From NCBI GenBank assembly GCA_934572465.1, contig CAKTLG010000006.1, positions 18,811 to 82,810 on the forward strand: a stretch of DNA of 64,000 bases. The letters run 5' to 3'. The stretch comes from an uncultured Oscillospiraceae bacterium (lineage in GTDB: Bacteria > Bacillota > Clostridia > Oscillospirales > Oscillospiraceae). The translations under genes and the position numbers were made by a program. Positions 44,641 to 53,101 of the stretch are shown one piece after another; within the stretch, counting starts at the first letter, position 1, and the number at the start of each line of letters is the position of its first letter. The notes beneath the pieces were generated by a model, which was not told the origin of the DNA, ran no database searches, and worked only from the letters and a program-made list of their open reading frames with translations.

Positions 44641-45472
44641 GGAGATCACCTTCGTCGGATGGTTTCTTCTTTTTCGGGGCGGATAAAAGCAGCAGCAGGA
44701 GCGCCAGCAGCAGCGGCAGCGCCGCAGCGGGGGCGACGAGCAGCGGCTCGATCCGGATGGCGTCCGCCGTGAGGCGGATGGCCTCGGAGCGGTTGTCCAC
44801 GCGATGGCCGCGCACCAGCATACGGTGAGAGTTCACGCCGTAGGGCGTGCAGGTGACGAGCGTGCAGAGATCCTGCTCCTCCTCGATGGCGAGCGACTGT
44901 ACCTCGCCGGGCTCGACGATGAGGATGCGGTCGACCTCATAGGTCAGGACCTCGTCGAGCGTGCGGATGACAAATTCGTCGCCCGTCGTGAGCTGGTCGA
45001 GGTTGGTGAAGAGCTTGGCGCTGGGGAGGCCGCGGTGGCCGGAGAGGACGCAGTGGGTGCTTGCGCCGCCGACGGGCAGCGAGCTCCATTCAAGGTGGCC
45101 TACGGCGACCTGCAGCACATCGTCGCTCGTGCCGTGGTAGATCGGCAGGGAGAGCTTGATGGTGGGGATCTCGATATAGCCCATGATGCCGGAATCGTCG
45201 ATGCTGAGCTGCGTGCCGTACTCCTCGCGCTGGGCGTCGGTGAGCGAGAAAAGGCTGCCGCGCTCGGACAGCGCGCGGTTGTAATCGCGGGCGCTTTGCA
45301 GCAGCGCATCGTAGCGGCCGGCGTCCAGATGGCGCACCTCCTCGTCGTAGGAGGCGACGGCGCGCGAGGCGTGCAGCGAGTTCCAGTAGTCGCTCACGCT
45401 GGGGTAGAGCAGCAAGGACAGTCCTGCAACGAGCGCCGCGATCAGCAATATGGTGGTGAGTTTATTTTTCAT
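44624..45472 (-). CDS. Class C (pilus-assembly) sortase
   Basis: 282 residues with N- and C-terminal membrane helices, as in class C sortases. Catalytic residues are His in CVLSGHRGLPSAKLF, Cys in LCTLVTCTPYGVNSHRMLVRGHR, and the Arg of that last motif. The lid region contains DDSG before GYIEIPTIKLSLPIYHG. It would link pilin monomers through an LPETG threonine and a pilin-motif lysine. It is encoded directly after the major pilin gene (97 bp). Confidence 0.93.
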   Translation of the reverse strand: MKNKLTTILLIAALVAGLSLLLYPSVSDYWNSLHASRAVASYDEEVRHLDAGRYDALLQSARDYNRALSERGSLFSLTDAQREEYGTQLSIDDSGIMGYIEIPTIKLSLPIYHGTSDDVLQVAVGHLEWSSLPVGGASTHCVLSGHRGLPSAKLFTNLDQLTTGDEFVIRTLDEVLTYEVDRILIVEPGEVQSLAIEEEQDLCTLVTCTPYGVNSHRMLVRGHRVDNRSEAIRLTADAIRIEPLLVAPAAALPLLLALLLLLLSAPKKKKPSDEGDLHDLDP

Positions 45473-45569
45473 TGCAGGATTCTCCTTGCTGCCGCAAGGG
45501 GGCGGGAGGGAAAGCCCCTCCGCCCCTTTGCGGCAGATATGAGATGAGGGTAAAACGAGAGAAAAAAGC

Positions 45570-47189
45570 TTAGTCTTCGGACTTGTTCATGCGCTTTTTC
45601 GTCACGAGCAGGACGCCCGCGCCCACGACGAGCAGCGCGCCGGCTGCATAGAAGATCGTGGTGCCGATGCCGCCGGTCTCAGGCAGCGTTGCGCCGGAGT
45701 TGTTGACGACGTTGAAGTAAAGGCCGTGCTGAGTTTCATCATCACCGAGCGTCAGGTAAGGGAGATTTCCAAAGACCGTCATATCCCCCTCGTGCGTGTG
45801 AATGGTAAACTTGGTGGGCTCTGTCAATAAATTATAGCCATCGGGGGCCTTGATCTCATAGAGATAATAGGTTTTTTCGCCAAGACCGGCTACCGCTACA
45901 CTGCCAGCTTCGATAACATAGGTGATATCCTGACCGGCTTTGATCATTTCGGGAGTGGCGATCTCATAGGGGGCGGTGCTGCCTACGCCGGTGTAGAAGG
46001 CAATCAGCTTTTCGGTGTTCGTGGGAACGCCGTTCTCGTCCAGTGCAAAATCGGTGAGCGTCAGAGTGCCATCGGTAGAGAGCACGAACTTGGCACCGTT
46101 CAGCTGTGTGGTGCCATCTTTGCCGTCAACCTTGGTGATAGTGGCCGGGAATGTCCAAACCTTGACAACAGCATCTGCGGTTTTACCGGTAGTAGAACCG
46201 TTGGGATCGTTGGGATAGACCAGAGAAGCGGTATTTATCTCGCAGGGACGCGTAGAACTGCCTCCATGACCGTAATAAATGGCGGAGTCGTTCAGCTCGG
46301 CGGTATAATACACAAACAGGTTGTTGCCGGCGGTTATTGCATGATCGTCGAGAGCGCGCTTGATATCAATGCTCACGGTAAAGCTGTTGCCATTAACGGC
46401 GACTTCGTAATATTGCGGATTCAGCGTATCCTCGTCGTTGATTTTGATGGTCACATCGTCAGCAGACTTGACACGGGAGGTCAGGCCTTCGGTCATAGTA
46501 TCGCTGATGGTGTAGGTATAGGCGGCATAGCCATAGGCGTTAACATCGGGCACACTGACGATGAGACGGAACTCGATCTCATCGCCGATCTGGAAGCCGG
46601 CGTGCGTACCATGCCATTTGCTGTCATTTTTACTCCTTAGTTCTTTTTCCAGCGTGGGCTTGTCGCCCTTGGGAGTGGCTTCAACATTGCCGACGACCTT
46701 CATGATGTAGGCGGTGTAGAAGTCGTCTTTGCCAGAGAGTGAATTGTTAGGCTCCTTATCCTTGACGAGATAATAGCCCGCCGCAAGGCCGGAGATGATG
46801 TATTTGCCGTCGGTCTGCTCACCGCTGGCGGTGGAGACTGTAAGATAATCGGCGACTTCCTTAGCGAAGCTCTTGACGTTCGCTTCGTTCAGGGAATTGG
46901 CTTTCTCGGCAGCATCGCCGAGAGCGGCTTTGCCTTCTTCGGAGACGCCGGAGCCCCAGACGATGTTGGAGAGGATCTTGGTCTGCGTATTGGTCGTTTC
47001 CTCTTCTTTGGCTCCAGCGGACGGGTCATACAGATCGCCGGCGAAGATCTGGTAGGCCTCGTAGGTATGGCCGGAGGCGGAGTTGTTGATCGTGATGGTG
47101 TACGTCTCGTCCGCGAGAGCGGAGACGCACAGCGCCAGCGTCATGACCAGCGCCAGCGCGAGGGAGAGAAGCTTTCTGGTGATTTTCAT
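45570..47189 (-). CDS. Major pilin with isopeptide-forming D2 domain
   Basis: 539 residues. The signal peptide (LLSLALALVMTLALCVSALA) leads into an N-terminal domain and a D2-type isopeptide domain (GFQIGDEIEFRLIVSVPD...YAAYTYTISDTMTEGL, about residues 195-330), with a pilin-like motif near VYPNDPNG. A second Cna-B-like domain follows (FPATITKVDGKDGTTQLNGAKFVL to YYLYEIKAPDGYNLL), then LPETGG, a membrane helix and the tail KKRMNKSED. It is the shaft pilin polymerised by the adjacent class C sortase. The region 46250-46750 has lower GC than neighbours, typical of antigenically variable pilins. Confidence 0.93.
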   Translation of the reverse strand: MKITRKLLSLALALVMTLALCVSALADETYTITINNSASGHTYEAYQIFAGDLYDPSAGAKEEETTNTQTKILSNIVWGSGVSEEGKAALGDAAEKANSLNEANVKSFAKEVADYLTVSTASGEQTDGKYIISGLAAGYYLVKDKEPNNSLSGKDDFYTAYIMKVVGNVEATPKGDKPTLEKELRSKNDSKWHGTHAGFQIGDEIEFRLIVSVPDVNAYGYAAYTYTISDTMTEGLTSRVKSADDVTIKINDEDTLNPQYYEVAVNGNSFTVSIDIKRALDDHAITAGNNLFVYYTAELNDSAIYYGHGGSSTRPCEINTASLVYPNDPNGSTTGKTADAVVKVWTFPATITKVDGKDGTTQLNGAKFVLSTDGTLTLTDFALDENGVPTNTEKLIAFYTGVGSTAPYEIATPEMIKAGQDITYVIEAGSVAVAGLGEKTYYLYEIKAPDGYNLLTEPTKFTIHTHEGDMTVFGNLPYLTLGDDETQHGLYFNVVNNSGATLPETGGIGTTIFYAAGALLVVGAGVLLVTKKRMNKSED

Positions 47190-47339
47190 AGCTGTTTTTT
47201 CCTTCCTTGATTATTTGCTGTGACCATTTATATATGGATGCCGCCTGCGGGGGAGTCTTATCTCTCATATCCTGCCTGTGCAGAGAGGCATCCTTAACAG
47301 CGCACGATGAAGTGAGCTGTAATTCAAGGGGTGAAAGGG

Positions 47340-47924
47340 TCAGCCCAGCGGGCCGAAAACGTCGAGCGGCCAGACGCGGAAGACGATCTTGCCGACGATC
47401 TGCTCCTCCGTGATGCAGCCGACGACGGTGCTGCGCGAGTCGATGGAGGCGCTGCGGTTGTCGCCCATGACGAAGCGGCGCTGGTCGGGCACCTGATAGG
47501 GCAGCTCGATATCGGTCTGGCCGTAGGCCTTTTCGGAGAGGTACGGCTCTTCGAGCAGCGCGCCGTTGACGCTGACATTGCCGTCCTCGTCGATATCGAC
47601 GTAGTCGCCGGAGTTGGCGATGCAGCGCTTGATGAGCAGCTTGTTGCCGTGATAAAAGGCAATGAGGTCGCCGGATTCAAAGCGCGTGCTCTTGACGCTG
47701 ACGACGATCTGGCCGTTTTCGAGCGTGGGCGCCATGGAGCTGCCGTAGATGCGCAGCACGGGCATCCAGAGCGTGGCGACCAGCACGGCGAGCGCCGCCA
47801 CGACGATGAGGATCGCGATCGTGCTGCGGAGCGTGCGCCGGTAACGTTGCCGGTAGCGCAGACGACGGCGCTCACGGTCGATCTGCTCGGCAGAGGGCAG
47901 GTCGATGGGAGGGCGTGCGCTCAT
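47340..47924 (-). CDS. lepB: Type I signal peptidase
   Basis: 194 residues. A basic cytoplasmic tail, one membrane anchor (about residues 33-55), the catalytic Ser in IYGSSMAPTLENGQ and the catalytic Lys in LLIKRCIANSGD, then the MGDNRSASIDSR box of family S26. Placed at the head of a pilin-sortase operon, it probably processes pilus precursors, as pilus-linked peptidases do in Gram-positive bacteria. Its start overlaps the coiled-coil gene's stop by 4 bp. Confidence 0.93.
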   Translation of the reverse strand: MSARPPIDLPSAEQIDRERRRLRYRQRYRRTLRSTIAILIVVAALAVLVATLWMPVLRIYGSSMAPTLENGQIVVSVKSTRFESGDLIAFYHGNKLLIKRCIANSGDYVDIDEDGNVSVNGALLEEPYLSEKAYGQTDIELPYQVPDQRRFVMGDNRSASIDSRSTVVGCITEEQIVGKIVFRVWPLDVFGPLG

Positions 47925-48370
47925 GCGCGCGCTCCGATCTTCGCGGTCAACGCGCGCAGCTCGTCGTGCGCGCGGATCAGCTCTTCGGCCTTCTGCTGGA
48001 ACTGCGCCCAGCTTGCGTCGGCCTGCGCGTTCGCATCGGCGATGAGCTGCTGCGCCTGCTGTTCCGCCGCGCGGATGATGGCGTCCGCGCGCTGCTCAGC
48101 CTCGGCGATCCGCTGCTCCGCACCGGCGGAGGACGCGCGGATGGAGAGAAGATACTGATCGGCTGCCGCCTGCGCGGCCTCGAACACGCCGTTGACACGC
48201 AGCGCGGCCTCGGCGATGGAGCCGGCCTGCGCGAGATGGAGCTGCCTATCCTCCTGCTCCTGACGGAGCTGGAGATTCTGCGCGGTCAAGTCGTCGTTGC
48301 GCTTTTGCAGCTCGTAGAGGATGTCGATGAGCTCGGCGCGGCCAAGGCGGCGGAGTTCCTTATCGGTCAT
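47921..48370 (-). CDS. Coiled-coil protein at the head of the pilus operon
   Basis: 149 residues, no membrane helix. After MTDKELRRLGRAELIDILYELQKR the sequence is nearly continuous coiled coil with many Ala, Gln and Glu (AEQRADAIIRAAEQQAQQLI), recalling DivIVA-type or ATPase b-subunit-like stalks. It overlaps the signal peptidase by 4 bp and so is part of the pilus operon. A scaffolding role at the site of pilus assembly is possible but not shown. The ATG has only a weak site (TGGTAA). Confidence 0.72.
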   Translation of the reverse strand: MTDKELRRLGRAELIDILYELQKRNDDLTAQNLQLRQEQEDRQLHLAQAGSIAEAALRVNGVFEAAQAAADQYLLSIRASSAGAEQRIAEAEQRADAIIRAAEQQAQQLIADANAQADASWAQFQQKAEELIRAHDELRALTAKIGARA

Positions 48371-48700
48371 ACTTTGTTACCACCATTTTTTACAATTTCT
48401 ATCCGCAGGCATGACAAAATGCAGCAGGGGAACGGAACGCGCCGGAGGATGCTGCTGCGGAGTTGGATCACTTGCGATGCTTTATGCGGAGGATCGTCGC
48501 ATCTGCAACAAAGGCGGGTGGCGATCCGCGGGTATAAACATACTTACTCAGTTTACTTTTGACATTATTTTTATACATCTGAAGGGGAAAAGTCAAGAGC
48601 CTTTGACTGATTTCTACAATTCTTACAGTGTGTAAAACTTTGGTATGATTCAATTTGTGCAAATGTTACGGCGAGAAAATATTGCAAAAATGCGGGATTT

Positions 48701-48756
48701 CCTCCTCCTCCTCCTCCTCCTCCTCCTCCTCCTCCTCCTCCTCCTCCTCCTCCTCC
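48701..48756. repeat. (CCT)n microsatellite, about 18-19 units
   Basis: 56 bp of uninterrupted CCT on the plus strand (AGG/GGA on the minus strand). It lies in the 551-bp gene-free stretch 48371-48921 between the pilus operon and azlC. The rest of that stretch holds AT-rich sequence with a likely minus-strand promoter for the pilus operon near 48560-48600 (TTGACT...TATAAA) and the azlC promoter. Such a long simple repeat is unusual and can change length by slippage. Confidence 0.92.
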
Positions 48757-48837
48757 GGCGCTCTTGGCGGCATACAGGATGTGGGTAATACTATGGGGGT
48801 TAATCATACTTAACTTGTGGAAATTTGGAGCGCGCGC

Positions 48838-48866
48838 TTGACAAATCGGGAAGAGAGTCGTATGCT
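48838..48866 (+). promoter_or_regulatory. Promoter of azlCD
   Basis: TTGACA (48838-48843) and TATGCT (48861-48866) with a 17-bp spacer, 55 bp before the azlC ATG and 80 bp after the CCT tract. Confidence 0.75.
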
Positions 48867-48921
48867 GTAGACCTTAAAAACTACTATCCCCATAGGGAAA
48901 AGCAAGGAGCGAGGCGACCCC

Positions 48922-49608
48922 ATGAAGCGCAAGGCATTCCGCGCGGCACTGCCGTATTCTCTGCCGATCTGCATCGGCTTTCTGTTTATCGCCATGTCCT
49001 ACGGCTTCCTCATGCGAAGCAAGGGCTTTTCCGTCGTCTATCCGGCGGTGATGAGCGCGTGTATTTTTGCGGGGTCGATGGAGTTTGTGACGGCCGAGCT
49101 GCTGCTCGCGCCGTTCGACCCGCTGCACGCCTTCTTCCTCACGCTGATGGTCAACGCGCGGCATTTGTTCTACGGTATCTCGATGCTCGACAAGTACCGC
49201 GGCACGGGCTGGAAGAAGCCGTACCTCATTTTCGGCATGTGCGACGAGACGTTTTCCGTCAACTGCACCGTTACGCCGCCGGAGGACGTGGACCGCGGAT
49301 GGTTTATGTTTTTTGTCACCCTGCTCAACCAGAGCTACTGGGTCGGCGGCGCGATCCTGGGCGCGCTGCTCGGGTCGGTGCTGCGCTTCAACACCGAGGG
49401 CATCGAATTCGTGATGACGGCGCTGTTCGTCGTGATGCTCGTGAACCAGTGGGAGGAGGCGCGGGATCACCGCCCCGCGCTCATCGGACTGGGCGGGACG
49501 CTTGCGTGCCTGCTGATCTTCGGCGCGGGGAGCTTCATGCTGCCGGCGATGCTCACGATCATCGCGGCGCTGACGCTGCTTGGAAAAAGAGAGGGGGAGA
49601 TCGGATGA
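48922..49608 (+). CDS. azlC: AzlC family branched-chain amino acid exporter subunit
   Basis: 228 residues with about 6-7 membrane helices. AzlC hallmarks: [23 protein letters not shown] at the start, the [18 protein letters not shown] segment and the [14 protein letters not shown] motif. With AzlD it forms a two-subunit exporter of branched-chain or other hydrophobic amino acids. The ATG follows an AAGGAG site, and the stop overlaps the azlD start (ATGA). Confidence 0.92.
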   Translation: MKRKAFRAALPYSLPICIGFLFIAMSYGFLMRSKGFSVVYPAVMSACIFAGSMEFVTAELLLAPFDPLHAFFLTLMVNARHLFYGISMLDKYRGTGWKKPYLIFGMCDETFSVNCTVTPPEDVDRGWFMFFVTLLNQSYWVGGAILGALLGSVLRFNTEGIEFVMTALFVVMLVNQWEEARDHRPALIGLGGTLACLLIFGAGSFMLPAMLTIIAALTLLGKREGEIG

Positions 49609-49934
49609 CCATGACGGTCGGACAGAGCGCGATCACGATCGCGGTCGTTGTGCTGGGGACGATGCTCACGCGGTTTTTGCCGTTTTTCGTCTTTCCGGAG
49701 GGGAAGGAACCGCCGCGCTACGTGCTCTATCTCGGAAAGGTGCTGCCGTATGCGGTCATCGGGCTGCTGGTGGTCTACTGTCTCAAGGACGCGGTGTTCA
49801 CCGCGTTCCACGGGCTGCCGGAGCTTATGGCGATGGCGGTGGTGGCGGCGCTGCAAAAATGGAAGAAGAATATGCTGCTGAGCATGTTCGCGGGGACCGC
49901 GCTCTATATGCTGCTGGTGCAGACGGTGTTTTGA
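49605..49934 (+). CDS. azlD: AzlD family small membrane subunit
   Basis: 109 residues with four membrane helices; [29 protein letters not shown] is the typical AzlD core. The ATG at 49605 overlaps the azlC stop by 4 bp, with GAGGGGGAG upstream, so the two subunits are made in fixed ratio. A terminator follows at 7 bp. Confidence 0.92.
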   Translation: MTMTVGQSAITIAVVVLGTMLTRFLPFFVFPEGKEPPRYVLYLGKVLPYAVIGLLVVYCLKDAVFTAFHGLPELMAMAVVAALQKWKKNMLLSMFAGTALYMLLVQTVF

Positions 49935-49940
49935 AGAAAG

Positions 49941-49974
49941 GAAAAAGGAGATGGCGGGGCCATCTCCTTTTTTG
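49941..49974 (+). terminator. Terminator of azlCD
   Basis: AAAAAGGAGATGG / CCATCTCCTTTTTT hairpin. It also lies 3' of the minus-strand HxlR gene. Confidence 0.88.
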
Positions 49975-50003
49975 TATGTGCGGAGAGCCGCGCTGCGGCG
50001 GGC

Positions 50004-50333
50004 TCAGGCGTTGTCGGGCGCGGCGGTTTTTTCCTTGTAGCTCGTGCCCCAGACGACCATGGAGTCGAGAATGGGCTTCAGGCTGTAGCCGGTGTCGGTC
50101 AGCGTGTACTCCACGCGCGGGGGGACCTCAGCGTAGACCTTGCGCGTGAGCAGGCCTTTTTCCTCCATGTCGCGCAGCTGCGCGGTCAGCACCTTCTGCG
50201 TAACGTGACCGATGGATTTTTTCAGCTCGCCGAAGCGCTTCGTGCCGCCCATCAGGTCGCGCAGGATCAGGACCTTCCATTTGTCGCCGATGAGCATCAG
50301 CGTCGTTTCGACGGGGCAGGCGGGTAATTCCAT
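50004..50333 (-). CDS. HxlR family winged-helix regulator
   Basis: 109 residues, the standard HxlR length: CPVETTLMLIGDKWKVLILRDLMGGTKRFGELKKSIGHVTQKVLTAQLRDMEEKGLL. The N-terminal Cys-Pro is the conserved redox or electrophile-sensing cysteine of many HxlR proteins. The ATG at 50333 has a GGAGGT site. It is divergent from the MBL-like gene, with a perfect palindrome between them that overlaps its own -35 region, which suggests autoregulation and control of the neighbour. Confidence 0.93.
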   Translation of the reverse strand: MELPACPVETTLMLIGDKWKVLILRDLMGGTKRFGELKKSIGHVTQKVLTAQLRDMEEKGLLTRKVYAEVPPRVEYTLTDTGYSLKPILDSMVVWGTSYKEKTAAPDNA

Positions 50334-50368
50334 AGTATGACCTCCAATAGTATCCTTTTGGTAACTAC

Positions 50369-50384
50369 AGCACAATATTGTGCT
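50369..50384. promoter_or_regulatory. Probable HxlR operator
   Basis: AGCACAATATTGTGCT is a perfect 16-bp palindrome, flanked by TAC on the left and TAC on the right (GTAACTAC...TTACTTTAC). The HxlR -35 (TTGTGC on the minus strand, then 17 bp to TACTAT) lies within it. Confidence 0.7.
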
Positions 50385-50476
50385 TACTTTACGAAATGTC
50401 GCTACAGCGCTATGATAAGGCCAACGAAAGGAAAATGCAAGCTTTCGCAAAAAACTTTTCTTTGGAGGAAACTATC

Positions 50477-51283
50477 ATGAACAAAACTGCTGAGCGCACC
50501 GTAACGCTGGACAAGGGCCGCGTGGACGTCTATACTGAAAACGGCGTCACGCTTTACGCCTATCAGACCCGCGACCTCATCGACAACGAGGTGTTCGTGC
50601 TGGCGAAAAACGGCCGCGGCGTGGTGATCGAGCTGCCGTGCTTTTTTGACAACATCCGAGAGCTGACCGATTTCCTCAAGAGCGAGGGCGTCGCGGTGGA
50701 GGCCAAGTTCGTCGCCTATCACGCCGCGGGCGCGTCGTTCCTGCCGGACGTTCCCGCCTACGGCACCGAATCCTCCGTCGCCTACAACACGACGGGCGGC
50801 GGCGCGGGGCTGGTCGCAAGCTTCAAAAGCGCATTCGGCGACAGCTTTGATCCCGGCATCTGCGAGGTGGACCGCGTGCTGGAGGAGGGCGAGATCGAGC
50901 TTGCGGGCATTCGCTTTGCCGTGAAGCCAAACGCCGAGGCGTTCGACCTTGAGATCCCCGAGATCAACTGCGTTTACACGCACATGATGGGCCATGACTG
51001 CCATTCCATCGTGGCGGGCTGCCCGCACGCCGACGGCATCATCTCCCAGCTCAACTACTACATCCGACGCGGCTTCGACCTTGTCCTGACCGCGCACTAC
51101 ACGCCTGAGGACCTGAAGGACGCGCAGACCAAGGTGGACTATCTGACGAATCTCAAGGAGATCGCGCTGGAGAGCGAGAGCGCCGATGAGATGAAGGCAA
51201 AGGTGCAGAAGCGGTATCCCAATTACAGCGGAATGAACTATCTTGATATGACGATGGGCTTTTTCTTCCCCGATAGGGGATAA
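50477..51283 (+). CDS. Metallo-beta-lactamase-fold-like protein regulated by HxlR
   Basis: 268 residues, cytoplasmic. The order of strands and the YHAAGASFLPD and THMMGHDCHSIVAG segments resemble MBL-fold hydrolases, but the classical HxHxDH motif is missing, so metal binding may be altered. The usual annotation for relatives in HxlR-controlled pairs is an MBL-fold protein of unknown substrate. A TTTACG/TATGAT promoter (50389-50417) precedes it, and the ATG has a TTGGAGGA site. A stress or detoxification role under HxlR control is plausible but inferred. Confidence 0.65.
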   Translation: MNKTAERTVTLDKGRVDVYTENGVTLYAYQTRDLIDNEVFVLAKNGRGVVIELPCFFDNIRELTDFLKSEGVAVEAKFVAYHAAGASFLPDVPAYGTESSVAYNTTGGGAGLVASFKSAFGDSFDPGICEVDRVLEEGEIELAGIRFAVKPNAEAFDLEIPEINCVYTHMMGHDCHSIVAGCPHADGIISQLNYYIRRGFDLVLTAHYTPEDLKDAQTKVDYLTNLKEIALESESADEMKAKVQKRYPNYSGMNYLDMTMGFFFPDRG

Positions 51284-51304
51284 GTCCCGAGAAAGGAGCA
51301 CGAT

Positions 51305-52105
51305 ATGACGCAGGCGGAGCGGCGGCTGTACCTGATTCGGTCGCTATTGAACGAGAGAACGGAATATCGGGATCTGCGCGTGCCGCGGGACGCGGGGGAG
51401 CAGCGCAAGCTGCTGCGCTCGCTGATGAACGTCCGCGCGCCGGAGACGGCGGACGAAGCGTTCCTGAGCGTGCAGGATGCGTATTTACAGCAGGAGCTGG
51501 CAGACGAGGGAGTTACTGACATCGACGATCTGCAGCCGGTCAGCGGCGATTTCTACCTCTGGCGGGGCGACATCACGCGGCTGAAATGCGGGGCCATCGT
51601 CAACGCGGCGAACAGCGGTATGACGGGCTGCTACATCCCGTGCCACGCCTGCATCGACAACTGCATCCACACCTATGCCGGTGTGCAGCTGCGGCGCGAC
51701 TGCGCCGCGCTGATGGCACAGCAGGGACACGAGGAGCCGACGGGGCAGGCGAAGCTCACAAAGGCCTACAACCTGCCGTGCGGCTATGTGCTCCACACGG
51801 TCGGCCCGATCATATCGGGCCGCGTGACAAGGGAGGACGAGCGGCTGCTTGCCTCGTGCTACCGCTCCTGTCTGGCGCTTGCGGAGCGAAGCGGCGTGCA
51901 GAGCATCGCGTTTTGCTGCATCTCGACCGGTGTGTTCCATTTTCCGAACGAGCGCGCGGCGGAGATCGCCGTGGAGACCGTGCGGCGCTATAAGTCGGAG
52001 ACGGGCAGTAAGATAAAGGTGGTTTTCAATGTTTTCAAGGATACTGACAAAGAGATCTACGAGCGGCTTCTCGGCGCAGACCGTGCGCCTGCAGCGCGCG
52101 CTTGA
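51305..52105 (+). CDS. Zinc-dependent macrodomain ADP-ribosyl hydrolase (SirTM-linked)
   Basis: 266 residues. After an N-terminal helical extension the macrodomain starts at about residue 86: WRGDITRLKCGAIVNAANSGMTGC, then a Cys/His cluster (CYIPCHACIDNCIH, residues 109-122), the HTVGPII strand and the CISTGVFHFP loop that holds the distal ribose. The Cys/His cluster marks the zinc-containing macrodomains that remove ADP-ribose placed by SirTM sirtuins. The SirTM-type sirtuin gene overlaps its 3' end by 77 bp, so this is the matching writer-eraser pair. AAAGGAG precedes the ATG. Confidence 0.92.
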   Translation: MTQAERRLYLIRSLLNERTEYRDLRVPRDAGEQRKLLRSLMNVRAPETADEAFLSVQDAYLQQELADEGVTDIDDLQPVSGDFYLWRGDITRLKCGAIVNAANSGMTGCYIPCHACIDNCIHTYAGVQLRRDCAALMAQQGHEEPTGQAKLTKAYNLPCGYVLHTVGPIISGRVTREDERLLASCYRSCLALAERSGVQSIAFCCISTGVFHFPNERAAEIAVETVRRYKSETGSKIKVVFNVFKDTDKEIYERLLGADRAPAARA

Positions 52106-52943
52106 CGATGCGGACGCCGTCGTCATCGGCGCGGGCGCGGGGTTGTCCGCCGCGGCGGGCTTTACCTACAGCGGCGGGCGGTTCGAGCGGTATTTTTCAG
52201 ATTTTGCGGAAAAATACGGCTTTCAGGATATGTATACAGGCGGGTTTTCCCCCTTTTCCTCGCAGGAGGAGTTCTGGGCGTATTGGAGCAGGTATATCTA
52301 TATCAACCGGTATATGAACGCGCCGAAGGGCGTGTACGAAGACCTGCTTGGGCTGGTGCGGGGAAAGGACTATTTTGTCATCACGACGAATGTCGACCAC
52401 TGCTTCCAGAAGGCGGGGTTTGACAAAAAGCGCCTTTTCTACACACAGGGGGACTACGGCCTGTTCCAGTGCAGCGGGCCGTGCTGCGCAGAGACACTTG
52501 ACAATGAGAAGATCATCAAAAGCATGGTCGCAGCGCAGGGCTATACGATCGAGCCGGATGGTACGCTCACCCCGCCTGAAGCACCGAAGATGACCGTACC
52601 GGCAGAGCTTATCCCGTGCTGTCCGCACTGCGGGCGGCCGATGACGATGAATCTGCGCGCGGACGACAAATTTGTCGAGGATGAGGGCTGGCACCGCGCG
52701 GCGGAGCAGTACGAGAGCTTTCTCCGCACGCGGGACGGGCAGAAGGTGCTTTTTCTGGAGCTCGGCGTGGGCTATAACACCCCGGGCATCATCAAGTACC
52801 CCTTCTGGCGCATGACGGCGAAGAATGAGAGGGCTGTATACGCCTGCGTCAACAGCGGCGATGCCCGTGCGCCGGAGGCGCTTGGACCGCGGGCGATTTG
52901 CATTGACGCGGACATCGGGGAGGCTCTGCGGCGGCTGAAGTAA
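52029..52943 (+). CDS. SirTM-type (class M) sirtuin, protein ADP-ribosyltransferase
   Basis: 304 residues. The NAD-binding sirtuin core GAGAGLSAAAGFTYSGGRFE (33-53) is followed by ITTNVDHCFQ with Asn121 and Asp123, and YTQGDYG, where the deacetylase His is replaced by Gln140. That Asn/Gln pair defines SirTM enzymes, which ADP-ribosylate proteins instead of deacetylating them. Two Cys pairs (CSGPC, CCPHCG) form the zinc module. The ATG at 52029 lies inside the macrodomain gene but has AAAGGTGG 6 nt upstream; GTG at 52083 is an alternative. The usual lipoylated GcvH-L substrate and LplA2 genes are not nearby. Confidence 0.92.
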   Translation: MFSRILTKRSTSGFSAQTVRLQRALDDADAVVIGAGAGLSAAAGFTYSGGRFERYFSDFAEKYGFQDMYTGGFSPFSSQEEFWAYWSRYIYINRYMNAPKGVYEDLLGLVRGKDYFVITTNVDHCFQKAGFDKKRLFYTQGDYGLFQCSGPCCAETLDNEKIIKSMVAAQGYTIEPDGTLTPPEAPKMTVPAELIPCCPHCGRPMTMNLRADDKFVEDEGWHRAAEQYESFLRTRDGQKVLFLELGVGYNTPGIIKYPFWRMTAKNERAVYACVNSGDARAPEALGPRAICIDADIGEALRRLK

Positions 52944-52947
52944 TGTG

Positions 52948-52987
52948 AAAGCGGGAGAAGGCGCGGCTGCGCCTTCTCCCGCTTTTA
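52948..52987 (+). terminator. Terminator after the SirTM gene
   Basis: AAAGCGGGAGAAGGCGC / GCGCCTTCTCCCGCTTTT hairpin. Confidence 0.88.
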
Positions 52988-53009
52988 TCGGGACGGCTCT
53001 GCTCGCGGG

Positions 53010-53038
53010 TTGACAAACGCGGCGGCATAAAGTATAAT
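53010..53038 (+). promoter_or_regulatory. Consensus promoter of the reductase operon
   Basis: Perfect TTGACA (53010-53015) and TATAAT (53033-53038) with a 17-bp spacer. Confidence 0.85.
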
Positions 53039-53101
53039 GTGCGATATGCAACGAATGATTTGCAACAAACGTTTTATTACTGCGCGGAGGGGCGGCGGCA
53101 T

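Noticed and set aside
48571-48807. Polyglycine-encoding open frame across the CCT tract
   Set aside because: No ribosome site or family match; the Gly run follows directly from the repeat.
52029-52943. Classical NAD-dependent deacetylase
   Set aside because: The catalytic His is replaced by Gln and the neighbour is a zinc macrodomain, which fits SirTM ADP-ribosyltransferase instead.
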